A stretch of 64,000 bases of DNA from a virus (IMGVR_UViG_3300009152_000030:110118-174117), one strand, 5' to 3'; shown: positions 45,993 through 53,997, counted from the stretch's first letter. Made by a program: numbers and translations. The notes: generated by a model from the sequence alone, not told the origin.

Positions 45993-47090
45993 CTATTTTA
46001 GTATTTCAGTAGCTATCTTTATAAGAACAGTTTTCTTAAAAAAGATAGGTTGTTTAATATTAACACTCTTAAGCCATTCTCTTATTTCAATTGGAGTATG
46101 CTCATTGTAGCCTTGAATACCATATTTTCTATAGATGAACTCTTGTTCAAGAGTATTCAATTTGTCAATTACTGAAGAGAAATTAGAACAAAAAGTTTTT
46201 TGATCTAAGTTTAAATTTACATCTTCGATTTGTTCATCTTTCTTTTCCTTGTCCACTATAAGTGTCATCGGATCTTCAGAAAATGCCTGATCATTATTGT
46301 ACAAAGCAATCTGATTGTATGGTGTATAGCTATAAATATAACCAAAGGCATGAGAAACACTTGACTCTTTCATCCTGGTAAGGCTAGAAAGTTTACCAAT
46401 ATTCTTACTAGAGTAAGGAATATTATGTTTCCGTATTGCTCCAAGGACTTTAGTTATATCAATTGTTAGATGGACTGGCAAGCGAATTAATCTAGCTTTA
46501 TTAGATAAAGCACGAGTAATCTTCTGCTTAATCCACCAAGTCGCATATGTTCCAAGTTTAACGTTTTTGTTTGGGTCATATCTATCTATTGCATACATAA
46601 ACCCAAAAACACCTTCTTGTATTAGATCATCAACAGATAATCCTTTACCGCCATAGCTACTTGCAATCTTCACTATCAAACGAAGATTATGAGCCACTAG
46701 AGTCTCTTCAAGCTCTAGAAAAACTTCCTTATATGGAATTAATTCTAGAAGATAAGATAACTCCTCTTTCTCGGCAACTAAAAGACTAGTTGTTATAGCA
46801 TCATTAGGAGATTCTAGTTTAAGTGCCACAACACCTAAGCGGTCTTTTAAATGTGTATACTGCTGCTTCAAGTAGAAATATTTACAGGCAAGACGATGCA
46901 TCTCAGCATCTTTCATTCTAGGATGGTTTTTAATGTAGTCGCTAAGATAAGCAATACTATCTTTTTCCATTCCATAGATTACAGAAGAAGAGTCAGAGAT
47001 TCGAGGCTCAAGACTGAGTGTATAGTTCCTTGTTTTCTTAGGAACTAATGTATTCAGACTAACTACCGAGTTGCTATTCGTCTTCTTCAT
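45993..47090 (-). CDS. Sigma-70 family transcription factor
   Basis: Residues about 128-205 form sigma region 2: NLRLIVKIASSYGGKGLSVD, DLIQEGVFGFMYAIDRYD, and GTYATWWIKQKITRAL, the -10 recognition and melting segment. Region 3 follows (205-250). The C-terminal part (310-365) aligns only loosely with region 4: LNTLEQEFIYRKYGI is there, but the helix-turn-helix is unusual (TPIEIREWLKSVNI). The N-terminal 125 residues are phage-specific. It would redirect host RNA polymerase to phage promoters, probably middle or late. It overlaps the Cas4-like gene by 17 bases, with GAGGG before the ATG. Confidence 0.85.
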   Translation of the reverse strand: MKKTNSNSVVSLNTLVPKKTRNYTLSLEPRISDSSSVIYGMEKDSIAYLSDYIKNHPRMKDAEMHRLACKYFYLKQQYTHLKDRLGVVALKLESPNDAITTSLLVAEKEELSYLLELIPYKEVFLELEETLVAHNLRLIVKIASSYGGKGLSVDDLIQEGVFGFMYAIDRYDPNKNVKLGTYATWWIKQKITRALSNKARLIRLPVHLTIDITKVLGAIRKHNIPYSSKNIGKLSSLTRMKESSVSHAFGYIYSYTPYNQIALYNNDQAFSEDPMTLIVDKEKKDEQIEDVNLNLDQKTFCSNFSSVIDKLNTLEQEFIYRKYGIQGYNEHTPIEIREWLKSVNIKQPIFFKKTVLIKIATEILK

Positions 47091-48255
47091 CGGAACCCTC
47101 CATTGTGCTAATTCTTTCTATATCAGTAACATCTAGTTTAGTTAGATCTCTAGGAGTCCCATTTGCCTCATAGCATATATTCTTGAATGGACAGTAACTA
47201 CAGTTCCAGTCGCCTTTTCTAACTTTCTTGCCTTTCGTAAACAACTCCATGTCTATTTTCGATAGTTCTTTACGACTAGCTAAGGTGGCTATCTTAGCCT
47301 GGTCATAGAAAAGTTCAAAGTCTCTGCCAGGAAGTGTTTCATTCTCAAGATGAGTATGAAGTTCCTGATAACGTTGAAGTATATGTTCAGCATACAACAC
47401 ATGCTTATATGGCTCACGATCTACATAAACTCTATGCAAGAACTTACCATTGGATACTTTCTCTTTTATAAGATCGATATCAAACTCTTTTCGCTCGCCA
47501 TTCTCACGATTAATATATGCAAGTTTCCAGTATCTATATTCCTTTTTAAGAATACAGAAATACATATGGTAAAGAATTGACTGAAGCAAATGCTCAGGCT
47601 TTGGCTCAGGTAAACTAATCCAGTGGCCTTTCTTACTCTTTACTCCAAATACTTGTCGAGGTCCTTTGTATCCTGAGATACTTTTAATCTCAATGCCAAC
47701 AATGTTATTAGTCTTAATATCACTAGAGTTTATTGAAGGATTGCCGTCTCGATCAAAGGTTGGAAGTTCATAGTCTTCTTTGGCAGGTATTGTGACTGCA
47801 AGATCTAATTCACCACTAATTACTGGTTTCAATAATTTATACGGGAATGGAAGTTCCCATTTAAATCTAAGACTATTTGTTTCATATACACAAGCTCTTT
47901 TGCTTTCATCAGTAATTGCTATTTCTGCGTATTTACTTAATGAAAACTTCCAAAGTTCCTTCGGGGTAAAAGGTTCAGCAGCTAGCACATGATCAAGATT
48001 AGGCTTGATGCTGGTAGCTTCCATGCGCTGAATCATAGCTCTGAACCATGACTTGCGAACACAACCGCCGATAATTATATCTTCGTTGTGCTCGTTTTTA
48101 ATTTTAGCGCTTGCCTCACTGGGATACAGATTAATATCTGGACGAATTCTGCTAGGTTGATTAGCAATACTTCGATCTAGTGTGCCCCAAAAGGAAAATT
48201 TATGTTCTGAGCTTGGGAATGAAACCTTTGTATCTTTCTTCGGTTTCTTCGCCAT
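47074..48255 (-). CDS. Cas4/RecB-like 4Fe-4S PD-(D/E)XK nuclease
   Basis: The 393-residue protein has all parts of the Cas4/AddB nuclease plan: Cys 65 (GGCVRKSWF), the metal ligand Asp 151 in SGELDLAV, Glu 189 and Lys 191 in GIEIKS, the Q-x-x-x-Y helix at 225-229 (QSILYH), and C-x2-C-x5-C at 352-361 (CSYCPFKNIC), which with Cys 65 holds an iron-sulphur cluster. Related phage enzymes are 5'-3' exonucleases used in recombination and end processing. No CRISPR array or other cas gene is in the window, so adaptation is unlikely. An AAGGA site precedes the ATG. Confidence 0.8.
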   Translation of the reverse strand: MAKKPKKDTKVSFPSSEHKFSFWGTLDRSIANQPSRIRPDINLYPSEASAKIKNEHNEDIIIGGCVRKSWFRAMIQRMEATSIKPNLDHVLAAEPFTPKELWKFSLSKYAEIAITDESKRACVYETNSLRFKWELPFPYKLLKPVISGELDLAVTIPAKEDYELPTFDRDGNPSINSSDIKTNNIVGIEIKSISGYKGPRQVFGVKSKKGHWISLPEPKPEHLLQSILYHMYFCILKKEYRYWKLAYINRENGERKEFDIDLIKEKVSNGKFLHRVYVDREPYKHVLYAEHILQRYQELHTHLENETLPGRDFELFYDQAKIATLASRKELSKIDMELFTKGKKVRKGDWNCSYCPFKNICYEANGTPRDLTKLDVTDIERISTMEGSDEEDE

Positions 48256-48282
48256 TGTTTTCCTTAAAATATAGATAATCAG

Positions 48283-48355
48283 CTCTGGCTACAGGATTCG
48301 AACCTGTGACCTAGAAATTAACAGTTTCCCGCTTCTACCGCTGAGCTAAGCCAGA
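48283..48355 (-). tRNA. tRNA-Asn (GTT)
   Basis: The - strand sequence folds as a tRNA: a 7-base acceptor stem (TCTGGCT/AGCCAGA), a short D arm with GGTA, an anticodon stem GGAAA/TTTCT (one G-T pair) with loop CTGTTAA giving anticodon GTT, and a T arm ACAGG/CCTGT with loop TTCGAAT. The base after the acceptor stem is G, the discriminator expected for tRNA-Asn. CCA is not encoded. The D stem has only three good pairs. It may help translate AAC/AAU codons, which are common in the Asn-rich tail genes. Confidence 0.92.
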
Positions 48356-48365
48356 ATTGATTATA

Positions 48366-48393
48366 ATAATAGACTATTTTAAAACAATGTCAA
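48366..48393 (-). promoter_or_regulatory. Sigma-70-type promoter for the tRNA
   Basis: On the - strand a perfect TTGACA (-35, 48388-48393) is followed after 16 bases by TATTAT (-10, 48366-48371), five of six matches to consensus. A start about 6-8 bases later falls almost exactly at the tRNA 5' end (48355). It lies in a gap after the 48398 stop. The downstream Cas4-like and sigma genes could also be read from it. Confidence 0.7.
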
Positions 48394-48397
48394 CAGA

Positions 48398-48766
48398 TTA
48401 AATCAGCTTAATCTCAGGTGTAGGAACAACAGGAACAGGCTGAGGATCCGCAGAAAGCATATCTTCATCAGACATCTCTCTCATCTTATCGTTTGCAATC
48501 TTTGCGAACTCGCCATTCCGTCTAAGGAATTCTGCCATAAACTTGTCCTTCTCAATGGCTATACCATTAGCAGCAAGAGTGTCAACCAGAGTATCGACTA
48601 GTGCTGAAACCATGTATCCCTGATAGAGGCCAACGCTATTGTTAACAGCCATATATACATTATTCATGTATTGATTGACTTCTTCGCGGGTAGGTGAACC
48701 CTTAAGAAAGTCTTCGCTGTACTCGGGCTCTGCGGTATTGTCTTGTAGGTTATCTTGTTCAATCAT
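48398..48766 (-). CDS. Hypothetical acidic protein, 122 aa
   Basis: The protein is acidic and mostly helical (SPTREEVNQYMNNVYMAVNN, LVDTLVDTLAANGIAIEKDK) with a disordered N-terminus and a Pro-rich end (ADPQPVPVVPTPEIKLI). No motif is recognised. It follows the metallophosphoesterase gene and precedes the tRNA promoter. It may be a small replication or structural accessory protein; there is no evidence for either. Confidence 0.5.
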   Translation of the reverse strand: MIEQDNLQDNTAEPEYSEDFLKGSPTREEVNQYMNNVYMAVNNSVGLYQGYMVSALVDTLVDTLAANGIAIEKDKFMAEFLRRNGEFAKIANDKMREMSDEDMLSADPQPVPVVPTPEIKLI

Positions 48767-48776
48767 CTTGTACCTC

Positions 48777-49937
48777 TTACTTTAAATAGTTTAATGTTCC
48801 GCAATACTTAACGTCAGTCTCGTTAAATAATGTATTGCCATCTTGGTCTTGGTAAACGACTGCATATCCTAATGTAACTGCTTCCTTTGTGAACTTAGCA
48901 CTGCGCTGATAGTCCATCAACTTAACTAAGCAACCTTGCTCCATTACAAGTTTACCCTTGTAGACAAGCTTACCTAGCTTATGTGTATGTCCCATAACAA
49001 CACAATCATAACTATCCCATTCTAGGAAGTTTTGCAAATAATCGCAAGCTTTAACTACAGTGCCGAGAGGCGCGCTGAGATAAGTGCTTGGGTGTAAAAA
49101 TACGGTCTTGTTTAGTTGAAGGATCCAAGGATTACCCTGTGGATTGTATATAACGTTTGGTAGTTCTACAGTGCCAATATGAGCACCATCCTCATCTAGG
49201 ATATAACCCTTTGCTAGATAGTATAGAGTGTCCTTGCATGCAAACATCTGCATGGTTGGATCAATCTTATTAGCAAAGTATTTTTCAAGTCTATGCTCGT
49301 GGTTGCCACGTACGATATAAACCTGAGGAAAGATTCCAGCAACTTTACGAACAAATTCCAAAGCCATTGTGTACTCTAGATGCATTGGGATGTTCTTATC
49401 CTTGGCAAAGCTACTAGCGGCGTAACCGTCTAGTAAGTCGCCATTAAGAACAAGAATATCTGCATCTTTGTGTAGCCCAATAACTTCGTCAATTATTTCT
49501 TGGTTTTGGAATGGAAAGTGAATATCACTTAAACTAAGAATCTTAATTGCTGCTTCTGCTGTGCTAGCTCTCTTGGTTAGGAAAACCTTGTCCTTTGCGT
49601 CCTTAACGGCATCGAGATAAGCTTGTATACTACCTGCCTTCTCGACATCCTTTGTGACATCCTTGGGGTCTTCTGCGCTTGCTAGAGCTTGGATAACAGT
49701 TGGCTTAGTAGGGCCAATCTTCTTAGTCTTGATGTTCTTACTACTTGGGATCTTATAGTAATTAATAATCTTATTCAAGGTAGAAGTAGCTTTAGGATTG
49801 TCACCCTTCTGTACTTCTATGGCTCCCCTCTTGGCAAGGCGCTCTAGCGTATGCCTAGATATATTGTACTTAATAGAAAGTAAAGTACCAGGAATCCAAG
49901 TATCAAGATCTTCTTTTTGCCAAATAACTGTATTCAT
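48777..49937 (-). CDS. Metallophosphoesterase with N-terminal HTH domain
   Basis: Residues 130-386 carry the calcineurin-like signature in order: SLSDIH (Asp 138, His 140), NGDLLDG (Asp 167), GNHEH (Asn 212, His 213), a His at 282, and GHTH (His 317, 319). All metal ligands are present. Residues about 12-45 (GTLLSIKYNISRHTLERLAK) look like a helix-turn-helix that could bind DNA, followed by a Lys/Pro linker. Family members are phosphatases, nucleases or phosphodiesterases. A DNA-binding front end next to Pol III genes favours action on nucleic acid, but the substrate is unknown. Confidence 0.75.
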   Translation of the reverse strand: MNTVIWQKEDLDTWIPGTLLSIKYNISRHTLERLAKRGAIEVQKGDNPKATSTLNKIINYYKIPSSKNIKTKKIGPTKPTVIQALASAEDPKDVTKDVEKAGSIQAYLDAVKDAKDKVFLTKRASTAEAAIKILSLSDIHFPFQNQEIIDEVIGLHKDADILVLNGDLLDGYAASSFAKDKNIPMHLEYTMALEFVRKVAGIFPQVYIVRGNHEHRLEKYFANKIDPTMQMFACKDTLYYLAKGYILDEDGAHIGTVELPNVIYNPQGNPWILQLNKTVFLHPSTYLSAPLGTVVKACDYLQNFLEWDSYDCVVMGHTHKLGKLVYKGKLVMEQGCLVKLMDYQRSAKFTKEAVTLGYAVVYQDQDGNTLFNETDVKYCGTLNYLK

Positions 49938-49946
49938 ATAGGGACC

Positions 49947-52364
49947 TTACTTTATTAAAGTAATTTTTCCTACTGGGCGAATCCGTAAGAAGTCATCTTT
50001 CTTAGTTGCTTTGTAGGAGAAAAATAATAGGGAACAATAGTCAAGTTTGTCTTTCAATTCTTCATATTGATCTGAGAACAATGTGACTTCTGATATAGAA
50101 GATAAATCTTCGATTGTCAATGTTGCCATTAATTTTCCTTTCGATTTACCACTTTTAATTTGCTGTTCTTTAATATGAGATACCGCAACGAGCAGATTGC
50201 CTTCGTTACTATTTGTTTCATCTATATCCTCTATTTGACTAATTAAAATGCCAGGAGGCGTCTTAGTGATATAGGACAGAGGATGGCGGCTAATAAAGAA
50301 CTTACAATATTCAGATTCCCATTTGACAATTTGAAGTGGGACTTTGTATCCCAGACTTTTCTTGATAGATTCTAGGTCAGGAAAGACAGGCTGTTCTGGA
50401 ACTTTGAGTACCAATGGCTTCTTAGGTCTTAGTTCAGAGTAAACCTTCTTACTGTCAGAATCTAGTTGGACTGTAATGACACCAGCTTTTACTTTGGTAG
50501 TCCAGTCATCGAGCAATGCAGGATAAGCATCTAGCTCTTTGTTACGCTCAAAAGCTTGAACTATTCTTGTTTGATAGTTTTCAACCTTTGTATAGTAATC
50601 AAAGATATCAGAAAGTTTCTCTACAAGCTTAACTCTGTCATATCCAAAACTATCAAAGGCACCAACCTTTGCAAGTATGCTAACAACGCCAGCATTAATC
50701 TTTGTTCGATTAATTCTAGTAAAGAAGTCAGCCATGCTTGTAAAGGACTTTCGGCCACGAGCCTTCAGTATAAGATCGCTAGCTTTGTTACCAATGCCAT
50801 TGATCATGCCAAGGCCAAATAGGATAGTGTTATCATCCAGCTTAGTAAAACCAATATCACTATTGTTAATGCTAGGTGGAAGAATATTGTATCCCATCTG
50901 CCGATACTCGTTGATATAACGAACCAGTTTCTCTGGCTTACCACTCCTAACAGTCATTAGCGTAAGCATAAAGTCTGTAGGATAGTAAGTTTTAAGATAT
51001 GCATTGAAATATGTAATGAAAGCATAAGCAAGAGCATGACTTTTATTAAATCCATACTCAGCAAATGCTGCAATGATATTCCATATACGAGTTGCTTCGC
51101 TAGTATTAATCTGATGAAGACGTCCACACCCGTCCACAAAAAGTGTGCGATACTCTTCCATTAGAATAGCGTCCTTTTTGCCCATTGCTTTTCTAATCTT
51201 ATCAGCTTCTTGTAAGGTTACACCTGCAAGAATTTGACATGCTGCCATAATTTGTTCTTGGTAAATAAGAACACCTCCGGTCTCAGCAAGTATACCATCA
51301 AGTAAGGGATGCAATTTATTTTGAGTCTCTTTAGTTGTCTTGTAATCGATATAGTCTTGGAGAAGACCAGAGTCACGAGGACCAGGACGATTAAGAGCTG
51401 AGAAAACTGCAAGATCCTGAACGCTCTGTGGCTTAAGATCAGCTACAAGCTTTAGGAGATAAGTCTCCTCCATCTGGAATAGGCCAGCAGTAAATCCTTT
51501 ATTGATTAATTCAAACACTGCAGGATCATCTACTGGAACTTCTTCCTCTAGCCATTTAAGGGACTTGCCAATACGCTTACAGGTAAGATCATTAATAGTA
51601 AGACAGTCAATTCTAAGGATATCGAACTTAATAAAGTTCATCTTCTCTAGAGTTGGACCTTCCCACTGCGTAAGATTAAACCAGTCTGCGCCTTCAGTCT
51701 TGCTTTTGCGAATTGAAATCATCTGGTCTACTGGACTTGTACCAATTAAAACTGCGCTAGCATGTACGCTGACCTCCTTGGCTTGACCATCGACTGGTCC
51801 GCAAAGACTAAAGATTTCCTCATTAGCTTCTACAACCTTCTTAATGTGCTCACTATTGTCTTCAATTAGCTCTTTGTAAGTTACGTATTTACCACGGTGA
51901 CTTTCAGGCAAACTATCAGCAAGACGTTCTGCGTCAGCAATAGTTCTGTATGATCCATCTGCGTTCTTAAGTAACTTAGTAAAAGCCTTAACACTAGTCT
52001 TAAGAGACCATGGCTTATAAGTTGAGACACGAAGAACACGGTCATGACCATATTTAGTTTGCAGTGCTTTGATTAGATCATCAGCACGGACATTACAAAA
52101 GTCAGTGTCAATGTCTGGACCTTCGCCGTCAACGTTATAAGTTATACGTGAATCAGAATTGTAATTATCAGACAACTTAAGCAAATATAGAATTGCACTA
52201 TTAGACTTATTAGACAATGATTTCTGCGAATCATAAGCATTGTTTATAAATACTAGAGTTTCAGGAGTAAGATACTTAATCTCAAACTCCAAATAGTCTT
52301 TATTAACACCTGGCAACCTTTCCTTGTTAAAGAAAGATCGTATGTTTTCTATAGTAATTGACAT
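49947..52364 (-). CDS. dnaE: DNA polymerase III alpha, C-terminal (catalytic) half
   Basis: The true start is the ATG at 52364, with GGAG seven bases ahead. The 805-residue protein has a novel N-terminal 80 residues, then PDIDTDF (83-89), the catalytic palm motif (Asp 84, Asp 86), IKFDILRIDCLTI with the third catalytic Asp, the finger region (LFQMEETYLLKLV, SALNRPGPRDSG, LIYQEQIM, FNKSHALAYA), tandem HhH and an OB fold near the end (LATLTIEDLSSISEVTLF). It therefore holds the whole catalytic triad. The PHP domain and first palm part are in the gene at 52649-53929. The two products must associate to form a working polymerase. Confidence 0.88.
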   Translation of the reverse strand: MSITIENIRSFFNKERLPGVNKDYLEFEIKYLTPETLVFINNAYDSQKSLSNKSNSAILYLLKLSDNYNSDSRITYNVDGEGPDIDTDFCNVRADDLIKALQTKYGHDRVLRVSTYKPWSLKTSVKAFTKLLKNADGSYRTIADAERLADSLPESHRGKYVTYKELIEDNSEHIKKVVEANEEIFSLCGPVDGQAKEVSVHASAVLIGTSPVDQMISIRKSKTEGADWFNLTQWEGPTLEKMNFIKFDILRIDCLTINDLTCKRIGKSLKWLEEEVPVDDPAVFELINKGFTAGLFQMEETYLLKLVADLKPQSVQDLAVFSALNRPGPRDSGLLQDYIDYKTTKETQNKLHPLLDGILAETGGVLIYQEQIMAACQILAGVTLQEADKIRKAMGKKDAILMEEYRTLFVDGCGRLHQINTSEATRIWNIIAAFAEYGFNKSHALAYAFITYFNAYLKTYYPTDFMLTLMTVRSGKPEKLVRYINEYRQMGYNILPPSINNSDIGFTKLDDNTILFGLGMINGIGNKASDLILKARGRKSFTSMADFFTRINRTKINAGVVSILAKVGAFDSFGYDRVKLVEKLSDIFDYYTKVENYQTRIVQAFERNKELDAYPALLDDWTTKVKAGVITVQLDSDSKKVYSELRPKKPLVLKVPEQPVFPDLESIKKSLGYKVPLQIVKWESEYCKFFISRHPLSYITKTPPGILISQIEDIDETNSNEGNLLVAVSHIKEQQIKSGKSKGKLMATLTIEDLSSISEVTLFSDQYEELKDKLDYCSLLFFSYKATKKDDFLRIRPVGKITLIK

Positions 52365-52365
52365 T

Positions 52366-52656
52366 CTAACTCCAGCATTGACGGGCAATAGATTTAAATA
52401 AGTGTAAAGTTTCTTTACGCTTATGATGTGCATTAGATACTTGGTTATTAACCATAATGTATCTAAAGAATAAAGCAAGTAATATTAAAAAAGGATGCTT
52501 AATAGCCCAGAAGTTCTTCTTGTTAAATATAGACTTAAGAATAAAAGACTCCTTTAGAGATTCTATGCTTTGAGTTTCTGTATTGTAAACAAATTCTTCT
52601 GCAATTGTGTTGCGATAAGGAACCTCTGGCATATCTATTTTTATATTTTTAAGCAT
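52366..52656 (-). CDS. 96-aa ORF between the two polymerase halves
   Basis: The ATG overlaps the stop of the N-terminal polymerase gene (ATGCTTAA), and the stop TAG lies two bases before the start of the C-terminal polymerase gene, with that gene's GGAG inside its last codons. Translation is therefore likely coupled across all three genes. The protein is basic, with one hydrophobic segment (about 52-68, KHPFLILLALFFRYIMV) and a His/Lys/Arg-rich tail (NAHHKRKETLHLFKSIARQC). No intein, HNH or LAGLIDADG motif is evident. It may be a linker subunit, the remnant of a mobile element, or non-functional. Confidence 0.5.
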   Translation of the reverse strand: MLKNIKIDMPEVPYRNTIAEEFVYNTETQSIESLKESFILKSIFNKKNFWAIKHPFLILLALFFRYIMVNNQVSNAHHKRKETLHLFKSIARQCWS

Positions 52657-53929
52657 TTAATTCCTTCATATCCTCTGAAAAGTCTAAAGATATTCTTACT
52701 CGACCAGGATTCAGGAAGCGCTCAAAGAGTAAGCCATGCTTAACAGGATCAAGATGCTTAGCAGTGATTCCAAGTGACCATGAGATCAAAGATCCGCCAC
52801 CAGAACCACGTGCTGGGCCAACGGGTATACCCATACCCTTAGCAAGACTAACATAGTCCTGAACGACAAGGAAATAAGAACTATAACGAGCCTCGTCAAT
52901 GACTTGGAACTCGTATTTAATTCTATCCTTATATGCCTTAGGAACATCCGCCCAGGTAGCTACGCCAAGTCTAGCTATAAGTCCAGCCTTAGCCTTCTTA
53001 AGCAACATTAAGCTTGTGCCTTCCGGAGTAAGACCTTCAAGCTGAAGATTGGGAGCTCTAGTGACTCTTTCAAAGTAGTCACCATCTACAAGATCTGCTA
53101 CATGCTGAGTATTAGTAATTGCTTCGTGTGGCAATTGCCAATCGTCGCATAAGCCCTTAGCAAATTCCGCATCATACATCCAAGCATTGTGGTCTTGGAC
53201 TTCATATGGCATTGTATCTGGAGTCTTATGCATACTCACACACATAACATAGCTACGTAGTTTATACTGATCTTGGTTCTGATGATGTGCATCTGCAGTA
53301 AGGACAAGGGGAATATTCTTGCGTTTACTTAGATCAATTAGATATTGATTATAGCCATATTGCTTTTCAACATTGTTATGCTGAAGCTCAAGGAAGAAGC
53401 TGTCGTCGCCGACTGCCTCTCTAACTTCATCACACCATCTATCAATCTTTGCATGTTCACCCCAGTGCCAGTACTTAAAGCACTGACTACTGATACAAGT
53501 ACTAGTAGCAATCAAGCCCTTAGCATGTTGCTTAAACATCTCTAAGTCAATGCGAGGATAACGATAAAAGCCATCCTCATATGAATACTTAGTAAGCTTC
53601 ATAAGATTCTTATAGCCTTCTTCATTCTTAGCAAGTAATAAGAAGTGGCCATTGTTAACTGCCTTCTCTGCAACGCCATTCTCTGGCATAAAATCAGACT
53701 TAGTCTTAGCATCATTAAATGCAAGATAAGTCTCATTGCCAATAATAGGCTTTACATTAGCAGCCCGGCAACCTTTTACAAACTCTGGAATGCCACCCAT
53801 ATATCCATGGTCGGTCAAAGCAACTGCATTCATCCCTCTAGACGCAACAATCTTGCCCATTTGATCAGCTGGCTGTAAGCCATCAAGCAATGAATAATAA
53901 CTATGTGCGTGAAGATGTACCATTCCCAT
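52649..53929 (-). CDS. dnaE: DNA polymerase III alpha, N-terminal (PHP) half
   Basis: The ATG at 53929 is chosen (GAGAG ahead; protein start MGMVHLHAHSYYSLLDG matches DnaE N-termini); the upstream in-frame TTG is less likely. The 426 residues hold the PHP domain with apparently intact metal ligands: HLHAHS (5-10), LTDHG, GNE, TADAHH. The first palm segment follows, with IPVGPARGSGGGSLISWSLG and GLLFERFLNPGRVRI. It then stops at LDFSEDMKELNA, exactly where bacterial enzymes have P-D-x-D-x-D-F. An active PHP domain could provide proofreading. It needs the 49947-52364 product for catalysis. Confidence 0.88.
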   Translation of the reverse strand: MGMVHLHAHSYYSLLDGLQPADQMGKIVASRGMNAVALTDHGYMGGIPEFVKGCRAANVKPIIGNETYLAFNDAKTKSDFMPENGVAEKAVNNGHFLLLAKNEEGYKNLMKLTKYSYEDGFYRYPRIDLEMFKQHAKGLIATSTCISSQCFKYWHWGEHAKIDRWCDEVREAVGDDSFFLELQHNNVEKQYGYNQYLIDLSKRKNIPLVLTADAHHQNQDQYKLRSYVMCVSMHKTPDTMPYEVQDHNAWMYDAEFAKGLCDDWQLPHEAITNTQHVADLVDGDYFERVTRAPNLQLEGLTPEGTSLMLLKKAKAGLIARLGVATWADVPKAYKDRIKYEFQVIDEARYSSYFLVVQDYVSLAKGMGIPVGPARGSGGGSLISWSLGITAKHLDPVKHGLLFERFLNPGRVRISLDFSEDMKELNA

Positions 53930-53968
53930 ATCATTCTCTCTTATGTTAAAAATGAACAAACACCAATA

Positions 53969-53997
53969 GGTGACAAGGCTAAGTATAGCCCGTCACC
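53969..53997 (-). promoter_or_regulatory. Strong hairpin in the leader of the polymerase genes
   Basis: A 29-base element forms a 6-base stem (GGTGAC/GTCACC), a small internal loop and a second 5-base stem (GGCTA/TAGCC) closed by a 4-base loop. It lies in the 93-base gap between phoH (ends 54023) and the polymerase start (53929), about 40 bases before the start codon. T-rich DNA follows but not directly, so it is not a classic terminator. It may be an attenuator, a processing site or a protein-binding leader. Confidence 0.6.

Noticed and set aside
47074-48255. CRISPR adaptation role for the Cas4-like gene
   Set aside because: No Cas1/Cas2 or array in the window; phage Cas4-like nucleases are common without CRISPR.
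52365-52478. N-terminal extension of the catalytic polymerase gene
   Set aside because: The ATG at 52364 has GGAG in place, while the longer form would overlap the 96-aa ORF and lacks a ribosome site.
49947-53929. Split intein as the cause of the two-part polymerase
   Set aside because: No Cys/Ser-led intein start after the first half and no HN-ending block before PDIDTDF; too little sequence between the halves for intein fragments.
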